DNA from: an uncultured Fretibacterium sp.
GTDB lineage: Bacteria > Synergistota > Synergistia > Synergistales > Aminobacteriaceae
NCBI GenBank assembly: GCA_947168585.1
Contig: CAMVMK010000010.1
Span: forward strand, 1 to 55,960
Direction of reading: 5' to 3'
DNA length: 55,960 nt
The position numbers and the translations under genes are program-made. The notes beneath the pieces were generated by a model. That model saw only the letters and a list, made by a program, of their open reading frames with translations, did no database searches and was not told the origin of the DNA. How positions within the stretch are numbered: the stretch's first letter is position 1; every line of letters begins with the position of its first letter. Shown piece by piece: positions 8,709 to 17,390 of the stretch.

Positions 8709-9446
8709 TTAACCGCCCAAGTATGCCGCCCGGACTTTAGGATTATTTAATAATTCCGCGCCCGTCCCTGAAAGACTTACAGAGCCGACTTCAAGAACGT
8801 AGGCTTTATGAGCGACTTTCAAAGCAGCAAAGGCGTTCTGCTCAACTAATAAAATCGTACGGCCTTGAGCGTTAATCTCGCGGATTATTCCGAAAACTTC
8901 ATCAACTAAAATCGGAGCAAGCCCCAAACTCGGCTCGTCAAGCATTAATAAATCAGGACGGCTCATCAATGCTCGCCCAACCGCTAACATCTGCTGCTCG
9001 CCGCCGGAAAGAGTGCTGCCTTTCTGTCTTCGGCGTTCTTTCAATCTCGGGAACAAAGAATAAACGTATTCAATATCTTCGGCAATTCCTTTTACATCAT
9101 CGCGGATATAAGCACCTAAATTCAAATTTTCTTCGACCGTTAAATGAGGCAGAATTTTCCGGCCTTCGGGGCTTAACGAAATTCCTAACTTAACGTGAGC
9201 TTCCGCAGGTTTTCCTAAAATCGAAACGGGCTTGTCATCACGGGGCGATATAAAAGTCATTTCGTCGGCTTTTGCTTTAACAAGTCCCATAATAGAACGT
9301 ATTACGCTCGATTTTCCTGCACCGTTTGCTCCGATTAATGTAACTATTTCGCCGCGTTTAATTTCAAGCGAAACATCACGGACAGCGTGAATAGCTCCGT
9401 AGCTTACGTTTAATTTTTCGATTGTCAACATTTTTGCTGCGTCCAT
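8709..9446 (-). CDS. livF: Branched-chain amino-acid ABC transporter ATPase LivF
   Basis: This is the second ATPase of a HAAT-family (Liv) importer; it works on the inner side of the membrane. Walker A is GANGAGKSS (39-47), the signature LSGGEQQMLAVGRAL starts at 146, and Walker B is LLMLDEP (166-172). LSPEGRKILPHLTVEENL is diagnostic of LivF. At 245 residues it is a little longer than the usual 235, with a small insertion around residues 60-75. It is the last gene of the liv operon and starts 1 base after the livMG stop. ATG 9446 is chosen because GGGAG lies upstream; ATG at 9431 is possible. Downstream is only a short gap before the giant surface gene, which has its own ribosome site. Confidence 0.95.
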   Translation of the reverse strand: MDAAKMLTIEKLNVSYGAIHAVRDVSLEIKRGEIVTLIGANGAGKSSVIRSIMGLVKAKADEMTFISPRDDKPVSILGKPAEAHVKLGISLSPEGRKILPHLTVEENLNLGAYIRDDVKGIAEDIEYVYSLFPRLKERRRQKGSTLSGGEQQMLAVGRALMSRPDLLMLDEPSLGLAPILVDEVFGIIREINAQGRTILLVEQNAFAALKVAHKAYVLEVGSVSLSGTGAELLNNPKVRAAYLGG

Positions 9447-9447
9447 T

Positions 9448-11283
9448 TTAAGCCGCGCTCCCTTCCGAAGCTCCTGCTCCTAAATAAGCCTCAATGACTT
9501 TCGGATTAGATTTAATTTCTTCCGGCGTGCCCTCTGCAATGTGAACGCCCTGATCTAAAACGTGAATGTAATCGCAGACATTCATAACGACTTTCATATC
9601 GTGTTCAATTAATAAAATCGTCAAGTCAAACTCATCGCGCAGACGGCGTATAAATTTCATTAATTCTTCACTCTCTTGAGGGTTCATACCTGCGGCCGGT
9701 TCGTCAAGCAGTAAAAATCTCGGTTTTGTAGCTAAAGCGCGCGCAATTTCGAGTCTTCTTTGGGCACCGTACGGCAATGATGATGCTTTTTCGTCCGCAA
9801 AAGCGTCAAGCCCTAACTGGTCAAGCAAATTCATAGCCTGCGCTCTGACTTCAGCGTCTTCTTTAATAACGTCCGTGAAAACAAACGGCAAAAGACTCAT
9901 CCACCAGTGATATTTTTGACGAATCCGCGAGCCTATCATGACATTCTGCAAAACTGTTTCATTGCCGAAAAGGCGAATATTTTGGAAAGTTCTGCTCATT
10001 CCGGCCTGACAGACTTTATCGGGGCTTAGACCGCCGATTGATTTTCCTAAAAATTTAATCGTTCCTGATGTAGGTTTATAAAATCCGCTGATGACGTTAA
10101 AAGCTGAAGTTTTCCCTGCACCGTTCGGACCGATTAAGCCGACAATCTCCCAATGTCTAATTTTCATGTTCAAATTTTCGATAGCTGAAAGTCCGCCGAA
10201 TTTTAATTTAACGTCTTGAAGTTCAAGGACTGTTTCAGTTTTAGACTCGAAATCTTTAATTTTTCTCTTAGGAAAGAAAATATCCCACGAAAATTCGCGC
10301 ATTCCCATTATGCCTTCACGGCGGAAAATTATTACCATGATTAAAAGCAGCGAGAAAATTACCATTCTCATTCCTGGAATACCGGGAATATTAATATTAA
10401 AAATTGTTATCGGATTTTCGACAAATCTCAGCCATTCTAACATTGTCGTAACCAAGAACGAGCCGATTATCGAGCCCGTTACAGAGCCCAAGCCGCCGAC
10501 AACGATAATCATCAAAATATTATAAGTTTGCGTTATCATGAACATTTTAGGGTCAATCGTCGTGATTAAATTTCCCATTAATGCCCCGCCTAAACCTCCG
10601 CCGAAACAGCCTAAAGTGAAAGCTAAAACTTTAATCTTAAAAGTATTTATGCCCATCATCTTGGCCGCAACTTCATCATCACGGACAGCACGCAAAACAC
10701 CGCCGAAATTGCTTTTTAACATACAGACTGTGCAGAGCAGAACTATTCCCAAGCAGCCCCAGCTCATAAATAAAGTCGTGTAAGCCGGAATACCTTTTAA
10801 GCCTAAAGAGCCGTTAGTCAACGGAGCCATGTTAGTAATTAAAATTCGGATTATTTCAGCAAAACCGAGCGTTGCAATTCCTAAATAGTCGCCTCCAAGC
10901 CTCAAGACCGGAAGAGCAACTAAAAGCCCGAAGAACGCCGCCGCAAGTCCTGCTAAAATCAACGAAACTACAAAAGGAGCGTTGACGTTCAATAAAAACG
11001 GATAAATATCTTCGAGTATCCACATTGCGCTTTTTTGAGCCGGACTCAAAACTAAAAGAGCCGAAACATATGCGCCGATAGCCATAAAGCCCGCGTGGCC
11101 AAGTGAGAACATTCCCGTTATACCGTAAATTAAATTAAGACTTAAAGCTAAAATTGCGTTAATCGCGATTAAATTCAAAATTCTTTGCCAGTATCCGTTA
11201 AGAAATTCCGGAGCTTTTTCAAGAAAAACCGCGAATAAAATTACAAAAATGATAGTGAGAATTAAATTTCTTACGCTCTTCAT
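9448..11283 (-). CDS. livM: Fused Liv permease-ATPase (LivM-LivG)
   Basis: This is a single 611-residue polypeptide joining two subunits that are usually separate. Residues about 1-325 are the LivM permease (SLNLIYGITGMFSLGHAGFM, then LRLGGDYLGIATLGFAEIIR). Residues about 350-600 are the LivG ATPase: Walker A GPNGAGKT, the LivG motif GMSRTFQNIRLF, the degenerate signature SLPYGAQRRLEIARAL, Walker B FLLLDEPAAGMNP and LLIEHDMKVV. A hydrophilic linker (FFPKRKIKDFESKTET) lies between. The start ATG overlaps the last base of the livH stop. The frame is continuous, so this is a real gene fusion, not an assembly of two ORFs. It should form the import channel with LivH while also providing one ATP site. 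Confidence 0.94.
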   Translation of the reverse strand: MKSVRNLILTIIFVILFAVFLEKAPEFLNGYWQRILNLIAINAILALSLNLIYGITGMFSLGHAGFMAIGAYVSALLVLSPAQKSAMWILEDIYPFLLNVNAPFVVSLILAGLAAAFFGLLVALPVLRLGGDYLGIATLGFAEIIRILITNMAPLTNGSLGLKGIPAYTTLFMSWGCLGIVLLCTVCMLKSNFGGVLRAVRDDEVAAKMMGINTFKIKVLAFTLGCFGGGLGGALMGNLITTIDPKMFMITQTYNILMIIVVGGLGSVTGSIIGSFLVTTMLEWLRFVENPITIFNINIPGIPGMRMVIFSLLLIMVIIFRREGIMGMREFSWDIFFPKRKIKDFESKTETVLELQDVKLKFGGLSAIENLNMKIRHWEIVGLIGPNGAGKTSAFNVISGFYKPTSGTIKFLGKSIGGLSPDKVCQAGMSRTFQNIRLFGNETVLQNVMIGSRIRQKYHWWMSLLPFVFTDVIKEDAEVRAQAMNLLDQLGLDAFADEKASSLPYGAQRRLEIARALATKPRFLLLDEPAAGMNPQESEELMKFIRRLRDEFDLTILLIEHDMKVVMNVCDYIHVLDQGVHIAEGTPEEIKSNPKVIEAYLGAGASEGSAA

Positions 11284-12179
11284 TAGATTTTATCCTCCAG
11301 TTTCTCGCCTAATAAGCCCGTCGGCCTGAATAAAAGAATCATTATTAAAAGTAAAAACGCAAAAGCATCTTTATAACCTGAAAGAGTCGGGAAAAATGCT
11401 ACGGACATAATCTCGACAAATCCTAAAATTAATCCGCCTATCATCGCGCCGGGCACTGAACCTATTCCGCCGAAAACCGCCGCTATAAACGCTTTAATTC
11501 CCGGTGTCATTCCCATAAAAGGCTCAACTCTCGGATAACGCAATGCCCACATAATTCCAGCAACTGCAGCGAGTGCAGACCCTAAGCCGAAAGCAAGAGC
11601 GATAATTTTATTGACGCTTACGCCCATCATTCGGGTTGTCTCGATGTCAAAAGAAATTGCACGCATAGCGAGGCCGGGTTTAGTTTTATATAAAAGCCAT
11701 AATAAAGCACCGACTAATAAAAACGCTACGACAGGAACTAAAATTCCAAGCGGAATTAAACGAACGCCGTTTGAAAATTCGATAGGCTTCATTAAAATCG
11801 GCGGCTGAACGACAGGGCGCGGCATTCCCGTAAAGACAACGACCGCAAAATTTTCAATGAAAAATGAAACTCCTATCGCGCTTATTAAAGCTGAAATTCG
11901 CGGAGCTTCTCTCAAAGGTTTATAAGCTACTCTATCGACTAAAAGTCCGCAAATAGTTGTACCGATTATCGCAAGAACAACGCCGACAGCCCACGGAAGT
12001 TTATAAACTATCGTGGCAAAATAAACAAAATACGCGCCGAGCATGAAAATATCGCCGTGAGCAAAATTTATTAATCTCAAAATCCCGTAGACCATCGTAT
12101 AACCGACAGCTACAAGACCGTAAAGCGAGCCCAAACTCAGAGCGTTTATAAAATGCTGAACAAAAATATTTAATTCCAT
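11283..12179 (-). CDS. livH: Branched-chain amino-acid ABC transporter permease LivH
   Basis: This is an inner-membrane permease partner of the LivM domain. The family signatures are NALSLGSLYGLVAVGYTMVY and LINFAHGDIFMLGAYF near the N-terminus, RAISFDIETTRMMGV (the ATPase-contact loop) and AAVFGGIGSVPGAMIGG near the C-terminus. Length 298 is normal. It is second in the operon after livK, from which it is separated by an 83-base gap containing a heptad-repeat hairpin (12189-12258). That hairpin may act as a partial terminator that lets more binding protein than membrane components be made. Its stop shares one base with the livMG start. Confidence 0.95.
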   Translation of the reverse strand: MELNIFVQHFINALSLGSLYGLVAVGYTMVYGILRLINFAHGDIFMLGAYFVYFATIVYKLPWAVGVVLAIIGTTICGLLVDRVAYKPLREAPRISALISAIGVSFFIENFAVVVFTGMPRPVVQPPILMKPIEFSNGVRLIPLGILVPVVAFLLVGALLWLLYKTKPGLAMRAISFDIETTRMMGVSVNKIIALAFGLGSALAAVAGIMWALRYPRVEPFMGMTPGIKAFIAAVFGGIGSVPGAMIGGLILGFVEIMSVAFFPTLSGYKDAFAFLLLIMILLFRPTGLLGEKLEDKI

Positions 12180-12188
12180 ATTTAATTA

Positions 12189-12258
12189 ATGAGGGATTAG
12201 GAATTAGGGATTAGGAATTTTTTTTCACTCCTAACTCCTCACTCCTAATTCCTAACTA
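12189..12258. repeat. Heptad repeat hairpin, copy 2
   Basis: Plus strand shows GAGGGATTAGGAATTAGGG... then T8, CAC, and the inverse heptads CTCCTAACTCCTCACTCCTA. It lies between livK and livH inside one operon. The pairing arms plus the T/A centre suggest a hairpin able to stop or stabilise transcripts, probably adjusting livK to livHMGF ratios. That role is inferred. Confidence 0.7.
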
Positions 12259-12262
12259 AAAA

Positions 12263-13393
12263 TTAGACTTCCGGGACAACAATTCCGACAAATGTTTTTT
12301 TGCCGCCTCTAATCTCAACGATGCCCATATCTTTTTCAGCGTCATGAGTGGCGTTAATTGTGGTCATACCTGTAACTGTCGGAAGGTCTTTTGTAGTTTC
12401 AAGAGCGTCGCGAATTTTTGCAGGCTCGGCACTTCCGGCTCTTTCGATAGCGTCTTTAAGCATGATATAGCAGTCGTAACCGAGAGCGCAGTTTACGTTA
12501 GGGGCTTTGTCGGGGTGAATTTTGTTCCATTCTTCGGTGAAAGCCTTAGCAGTCTCGTTCATTTCGGGCATTGAAGGGTCATAAGCGAAAGTAGTGTGCA
12601 TGAAACCTTCAACAGCATCGCCGCCGAGAGTAACTATTTCGGGGTTGTCCATAGCGTCAGCACCGATAAATTTGAAATCTGCGCCGAGTTCTTTAGCCTG
12701 TTTCAAAACTATTGCGCCTTCAGCAAAATATGCCGGCAAGAAAACGATGTCGGGTTTAGCGTCGATTAAGGCTGTAAGCTGTGCCGTAAAATCCGTATCG
12801 CCTGACTGATAGAAAAGGCTCGCAACGATTTGACCGCCCATTTTCTTGTAAGAATCGCGGAAAAATTTTCCAAGTCCTACGCTGTAATCGTTCGACATGT
12901 CGACTAAAGTTGCCGCGCGTTTAAGTCCCAAATTTCTGAAAGCGTAAGTAGCCGCGCCCGCGCCCTGAAACGGGTCGATAAAGCAGACTCTGAAATAAAA
13001 TTTCTTATCCTGAGTTACAAGAGGGTTAGTGCATGAAGTTCCGATAACTGGGACTCCGGCTTTTTCTGCAACTTCTCCGCCTGCCATAGCTAAAGAACTT
13101 CCGTAAGTTCCGATGATAGCGTTGACTTTGTCGTTCTCAATTAAACGTGTTACGGCGTTAGCGGCCTCGACTTTATCGGACTTATTGTCAACGATAATTA
13201 ATTCAACTTTTTTTCCTAAGATTTCGGGGTTAAGCGAATGAGCAAGCTGAGTGCCTTCAAGTTCAAGCTGTCCGCCGAAAGCATTCTGGCCGGTGAGGCA
13301 GTTGAACACGCCGATTTTGATAACGTCATCGTCAGCAAGGGCAGCAGTGCAAAGCATTAAGACAAGCATTAATGCCGCTGTAAATTTTCGCAT
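12263..13393 (-). CDS. livK: Branched-chain amino-acid binding protein (LivK/LivJ family)
   Basis: This is the secreted type I binding protein (Peripla_BP_6/ANF-like) that delivers ligand to LivH-LivM. Residues 1-20 are a signal peptide (MRKFTAALMLVLMLCTAALA). The mature part starts DDDVIKIGVFNCLTGQNAFG, and shows AIIGTYGSSLAMAGGEVAEK, GVPVIGTSCTNPLVT and FRVCFIDPFQGAGAATYAF, all typical for this family. Length 376 is normal. It is the first gene of the minus-strand liv operon. A TGCTATAAT extended -10 (TATAAT at 13435-13440 on minus) lies about 40 bases upstream, and AAAGGAGTTG provides the ribosome site. Leu/Ile/Val specificity is likely from context only; related proteins bind other ligands. 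Confidence 0.93.
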   Translation of the reverse strand: MRKFTAALMLVLMLCTAALADDDVIKIGVFNCLTGQNAFGGQLELEGTQLAHSLNPEILGKKVELIIVDNKSDKVEAANAVTRLIENDKVNAIIGTYGSSLAMAGGEVAEKAGVPVIGTSCTNPLVTQDKKFYFRVCFIDPFQGAGAATYAFRNLGLKRAATLVDMSNDYSVGLGKFFRDSYKKMGGQIVASLFYQSGDTDFTAQLTALIDAKPDIVFLPAYFAEGAIVLKQAKELGADFKFIGADAMDNPEIVTLGGDAVEGFMHTTFAYDPSMPEMNETAKAFTEEWNKIHPDKAPNVNCALGYDCYIMLKDAIERAGSAEPAKIRDALETTKDLPTVTGMTTINATHDAEKDMGIVEIRGGKKTFVGIVVPEV

Positions 13394-13434
13394 GAAAGAA
13401 ACAACTCCTTTATAAAATTGAAGAAATTTTTGAA

Positions 13435-13479
13435 ATTATAGCATTATCTAAATTAAAATTTAATAAAACTTGTTATAAT
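13435..13479. promoter_or_regulatory. Divergent extended -10 promoters between livK and the TctC-like gene
   Basis: On plus, TGTTATAAT (TATAAT 13474-13479) faces the gene at 13516. On minus, TGCTATAAT (TATAAT at 13435-13440) faces livK. Both have the TG extended element. Clear -35 boxes are not seen, which is usual for extended -10 promoters. No operator palindrome was noticed in the 122-base gap. Confidence 0.5.
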
Positions 13480-13515
13480 TCTTTCTGTAAAATTTTTTAC
13501 GCGGGGTGATTTTTA

Positions 13516-14466
13516 ATGAAGAAAATAAAAAAAATTTTTTTAGCAGCTTTTACCGCTTTGATGATTTTCGCTTCTTCGTCATATGCTTGGGCACCTTCAA
13601 AAGATATTATGCTGATCGTAGCTTATAGAGGCGGAAGCGGAACAGATACGACAGCGCGGGTTCTTGCGAAATTTGAGAGCGAGACAATAGGCAGACCTCT
13701 TGTAATTAATAACATTGAAGGAGCATCAGGCTCAGTAGGCTGGACGGCGTTATCAAAGGCAGCTCCTGACGGTCATACACTCGGATTTATAAATCTTCCT
13801 ACTTTATGCTCAAACATCGTTGAAAAACTCGGCGAATATAAAATTGAAGACTTCATACCTATCTGCAATCACGTCAACGAAACCGCTATAATAGTTGTCT
13901 CTAATCATTCTCCTTTTAATTCTCTCGAAGATTTAATTAAATACGCTAAAGAAAATCCCGGAAAACTTAAAGCCTCAACGAACGGAGTAAAAGCCTCTAA
14001 TCACATCGGCGCGGAACTTTTTGCTCATTCAGCCGGAATTAAATATACGGCAGTCCCGCAGGACAGTACGGCCAAGCAGTTACTCGCGTTACGCAACGAA
14101 GAAGTAGATTTTTCAGTTGTTAAAGAGCCTGATATAGCTTTAATGTTAAAACGCGTTAAAGTTTTGGGAGTTTTTGGTGAAAAAAGGCTTGAAAATTTCC
14201 CTGACGTTCCGACACTCAGCGAACTTGGCCTTTATAATAAATGGTACGGAAGCGCGCGTGCTATCGTAGCTCCTAAAGGAACGCCGAAAGAAATTATAGA
14301 ATTTTACGAAGATGCTTTCAAAAAAGCTATGGAAAACCCCGAATATATAGCAGCAGCAGAAAAGGCCGGAATTACTACTAACTACATGAACGCTGAAGAT
14401 ACAGCAAAATTAATTAATCAACAATATAAATTCTGCACTGACGAAGTCTCAAAACTTTGGGAATAA
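13516..14466 (+). CDS. Orphan tripartite tricarboxylate transporter-type binding protein (TctC/Bug family)
   Basis: This is a secreted binding protein of the TctC/Bug family (signal peptide 1-25, ending SSYAWA). Signatures are DIMLIVAYRGGSGTDTTARV, the loop following it, EGASGSVGWTALSKAAPDGHTLG, and FPDVPTLSELG with VAPKGTPKEIIEFYEDAFKKAM. Length 316 is normal. Members bind carboxylates and related small anions; the ligand cannot be read here. The TctA and TctB membrane subunits are absent on both sides, so it is an orphan, as is common for Bug proteins. GGGGTGA is the ribosome site, and an extended -10 lies upstream at 13474. A strong hairpin terminator follows (14511-14547). Confidence 0.9.
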   Translation: MKKIKKIFLAAFTALMIFASSSYAWAPSKDIMLIVAYRGGSGTDTTARVLAKFESETIGRPLVINNIEGASGSVGWTALSKAAPDGHTLGFINLPTLCSNIVEKLGEYKIEDFIPICNHVNETAIIVVSNHSPFNSLEDLIKYAKENPGKLKASTNGVKASNHIGAELFAHSAGIKYTAVPQDSTAKQLLALRNEEVDFSVVKEPDIALMLKRVKVLGVFGEKRLENFPDVPTLSELGLYNKWYGSARAIVAPKGTPKEIIEFYEDAFKKAMENPEYIAAAEKAGITTNYMNAEDTAKLINQQYKFCTDEVSKLWE

Positions 14467-14482
14467 ATTAAAAAAATAAAAA

Positions 14483-14610
14483 TTTATGATATAATAAATC
14501 AAACTTTCGGATCAGTTTCTTGCAAAACAAGGAACTGATTTTTTTCCACTCATTTTCCCACTCAAAAAATTCTCATTTTAATTTGCCGCCGTAAAGTTTT
14601 ATAAAATTCT
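14483..14610 (+). repeat. Promoter-hairpin-tail intergenic element, copy A
   Basis: Layout: TTTATGATATAAT (TATAAT 14490-14495 with extended TG), about 15 bases, a hairpin, a T run, then the conserved tail CCACTCATTTT, CCACTCAAAAAAT, ATTTTAATT and CGTAAA. A homologous element with the same order lies at 50455-50570. The tail aligns almost base for base, while the two stems have different sequences that both pair. Confidence 0.6.
14511..14547 (+). terminator. Rho-independent terminator after the TctC-like gene
   Basis: ATCAGTT (14511-14517) pairs with AACTGAT (14533-14539), with inner CTTG/CAAG, followed by T7. It is suited to end the 13516-14466 transcript and any short transcript from the TATAAT at 14490. 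Confidence 0.8.
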
Positions 14611-14675
14611 CGAAAAAAATTTTTGATGATTAAATTTATTTTAAGCGCGCGAAAAATTTTTTATGATTATCAAAC

Positions 14676-14714
14676 AAAAAAATCCCCTCCGGGCTTTTAA
14701 CGGCCGACAGAGGG
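14676..14714 (-). terminator. Rho-independent terminator of the 14747-16179 lipoprotein gene
   Basis: On minus, CCCTC (14714-14710) pairs with GAGGG (14689-14685), with an inner GGC/GCC, and is followed by a run of seven T. It lies about 30 bases after the stop codon. Confidence 0.7.
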
Positions 14715-14746
14715 TAAAAATTGAAATTTCTTTTAGAAAGAAAAAA

Positions 14747-16179
14747 TTAATTGGTGCCGAAAAGATCTTCAAAAATCGTCTTAATTACTCCGTTGCTCGT
14801 TACATTGGTAAGAATACCGTTGCTCGTGAGAAGGTCTGCAAGCTGCTGAATCATCGGGGCTAAGCCGCTGGCAATATTTCTAATTTTCTGCAAATCTTCC
14901 GGATTAGCTATTTCCCTTACGAGTTCAACTTCGTTAGAACCTGCAAACTGCAAACCGAAACGGACGTGATTATAATTGCCTATTGTTCCGGCCTTAGCTC
15001 TGACATCTGCATTCTTTGTTGAACTGTTGTTAAGATAAACAGCAAGTCCGGCACTCGATAAAAGTTTGTTGATTGCTTCTGCATCGCTTACGATTTCTTC
15101 GGTCGTTATTGAAGAATCAGCGCGGGTAACGTAATAGCCCATAAGGGTTAATAAATCAAGCGAACTGCTCTGGGCAAGTCTTATCTTGTCCGCAACATTC
15201 ACGTCTAATTCTGCCATGGATATGGCTGTGAGATTTGCAGATTCGGTAGAACCTGACAAGTCCATTGCAGCATTTGCTTTCAAAATATTGCTGCCGTTTG
15301 TGCGGTACATATATATGTTGTTGGCGTTCCTTATAGCGTTAGTGCCGGTAGATGTTGTACTGCGGTCAAGTTCGATCTTAACATCGTAATCTTTGCCGAC
15401 AGCCTGAGGATAGAGCGTAAAATCCAATTTTGAAGTATGTGGATTCATCGCAGAAACACCCTCGCCGAAAGTGGTGGGAGTTACAGCGGTTACACCGGAA
15501 TAATTGAAATTAATCGTGCCGTTTAATAAAGTTTCATCATCATATTTGACATTAACAGTCGCATCAGAATATGAATAAGTCAATATGAGATAACTATGCT
15601 CTTCTCCGGTTTGGGTAGTGAGCTGCTGATTGAAAAGTTTATTAAGAAGCGTGGACGATGCAGCGAAAGCCTGCCAATATCCTGTTGAAGAATTCGGCGT
15701 TACAGTGAGAATTGTAGTATGGTCGCCGCTTTGAACTGTAAGCTGGAAATCGCTTGTGTTAATGTTAAACTCCGTTACGGTACCATCTACAGCTGTGATA
15801 TGTCTGTTTGCCCAAGTTTTGATGTATACAATCTTGTCAAAACTGACAGATAAAGGATTTTCGGCGGGCAAATCTGCAACCTTAATATCAGTCGCTGAAA
15901 AAGTTTTTCCGATAGCTCTGCTAAGGATAGTAGTGTCATTAGGATCAGTTATTAAGTACTGTCTGACGATAGACTCGATAGCATTGACGATTTTTTTATC
16001 ATTAAAAGCATCGGCAGCAATTTGCTGAAGATCATCTGCAACATCGCCTACTGCGGCTACAAACTGATCGCTGTTGCTTGCTGCTGTCGGGTTATCTGAA
16101 TGGCTGCTGCCGCACCCCCCCCAAGAACCGTTACACACAATACAAATAAAAGCACAAATAAAATATTGTATTTTTTCAT
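14747..16179 (-). CDS. Putative lipoprotein split by a G8 tract between signal peptide and body
   Basis: ATG at 16177-16179 has a strong AGGAGG (16187-16192) 7 bases away and encodes a signal peptide, MKKYNILFVLLFVLCVTVLG. Immediately after, a run of eight G (minus strand; C8 at about 16115-16122) puts the rest out of frame: the signal frame stops within 25 codons. The long downstream frame (about 455 residues, open to 14747) reads CGSSHSDNPTAASNS right after the tract. With six or nine G the two join as VLGGC or VLGGGC, a lipobox with the cysteine in the correct place. So either this is a phase-variable lipoprotein captured in the OFF state or the tract was miscounted in sequencing. The mature part has no recognised domain; it is rich in Ser, Thr and Asn, ends LFGTN and is probably surface-exposed. 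Confidence 0.7.
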
Positions 16180-16228
16180 GAGAAAACCTCCTGCTAAAAA
16201 TTTTTTCAAGAAGCGAATTTCTTGAAAA

Positions 16229-17302
16229 TTATTTTGGAATTATATAACAAATTTTATATTTTTCACGCGAAATTTTTTTTCGTAAATTTTCAGTCGCAAT
16301 AATCTCGATTTTGCTGCCGTCGTATTTTATAAAAACAACGCCGATTTCATCAGAAATATTTTTTAAGATTTCAAGCGATTTTTCATAGCCCGAAGCCATG
16401 AAAGCCGTTGCAAGTCCGTCCGCTAAACTTCCGTCCGGCGTAATAATCGTAGCTGAAAGTAAATCGTTAGTTATAGATTTTCCGGTCTTAGAGTCAAAAA
16501 AATGCGTGTATTTTTTACCGTTTATAGTTTTGAAACGCTCATAGCCTCCCGAAGTTATAATTGAAGTATCGTGAACGCTCAAAACTAGAGCGGGCGGATT
16601 ATAAGGGTTTGAAGGATCTCTAACTCCGATGTTCCAATTTGAATTATCTTCGAGTTTTTTCCCGATGACGTAAACATTTCCGCCTAAATCTATGAGAGCC
16701 GATTTAACACCGCGATTTTTTAATAATTCAGCGATTTTATAACTCGCGTAACCTTTAGCAATTCCCCCTAAATCTAAAACACAGCCTTTAGACTTCAAAA
16801 AAATTTCATCGTTATTAATTTCAAGATTTTTAATTCCGCTGAGTTTTATAGCAACATCGAGGCTTTCAGGACTTGGGAGAACCCCGTCAGCTTTATTAAT
16901 TTTCCATAATTTAGTTACAGCACCGATTAAAGGATTGAAAACTCCGCCCGTTAAATCATATAGCCGCAAAGAATCTTTCACTACTTCAACAACTTCGCGC
17001 GGAACTTTGACGCTTTTAACTCCGGCATTAAAATTTATTTTTGAAATATCTGAAGATAAATCATACATTGAAAGTTCTTTATCAAGTTTATTTAATAATC
17101 CGTAGGCCTCATCAAGAATTTTATCATCGTCAGCATAAACGCTCATATTAATTAAAGTATTCATTGAAAAACCTGCGCGTGAAATTTTTCCCGGCTCACG
17201 TAAAGCAAGCGACAAAAGTCCGCATAAAATTAAAATCAAAGCGGCCTGCCAGACGCGCAGTCGGCCTGCCAGACGCAGTCGGGCGAAAATTTTTCGTTTC
17301 AA
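16229..17302 (-). CDS. apbE: FAD:protein FMN transferase (ApbE)
   Basis: This enzyme covalently attaches FMN from FAD to threonines of partner flavoproteins such as Na+-translocating NQR/RNF subunits, working outside the inner membrane. An N-terminal membrane anchor (residues 20-33) is followed by the ApbE domain: FSMNTLINMSVYA, LTGGVFNPLIGAV, DLGGIAKGYA (177-186), IDLGGNVYV, the THFFDSKTGKS metal/substrate region and DGLATAFMASGYEK. Length 357 is normal. Residues 8-21 before the anchor (RLRLAGRLRVWQAA) come from a tandem DNA duplication (17244-17263, 17264-17281), probably non-essential. GGAGCG is upstream of ATG 17302. It is divergent from the ROK kinase gene. No Rnf/Nqr genes are in the window. 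Confidence 0.95.
   Translation of the reverse strand: MKRKIFARLRLAGRLRVWQAALILILCGLLSLALREPGKISRAGFSMNTLINMSVYADDDKILDEAYGLLNKLDKELSMYDLSSDISKINFNAGVKSVKVPREVVEVVKDSLRLYDLTGGVFNPLIGAVTKLWKINKADGVLPSPESLDVAIKLSGIKNLEINNDEIFLKSKGCVLDLGGIAKGYASYKIAELLKNRGVKSALIDLGGNVYVIGKKLEDNSNWNIGVRDPSNPYNPPALVLSVHDTSIITSGGYERFKTINGKKYTHFFDSKTGKSITNDLLSATIITPDGSLADGLATAFMASGYEKSLEILKNISDEIGVVFIKYDGSKIEIIATENLRKKISREKYKICYIIPK
17244..17281. repeat. Tandem 20/18-bp duplication in the 5' end of apbE
   Basis: GCCTGCCAGACGCGCAGTCG (17244-17263) is followed directly by GCCTGCCAGACGCAGTCG (17264-17281), differing by a 2-base indel. It encodes the cytoplasmic residues before the ApbE membrane anchor and is GC-richer than its surroundings. 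Confidence 0.85.
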
Positions 17303-17390
17303 TATAAAAATCGCTCCTTAAGAAATTTTTTCTTATTATATAATTTCGCTAATTCTAAAAATTTTTTAATCGAAAGGAGAAAATTTTTTC

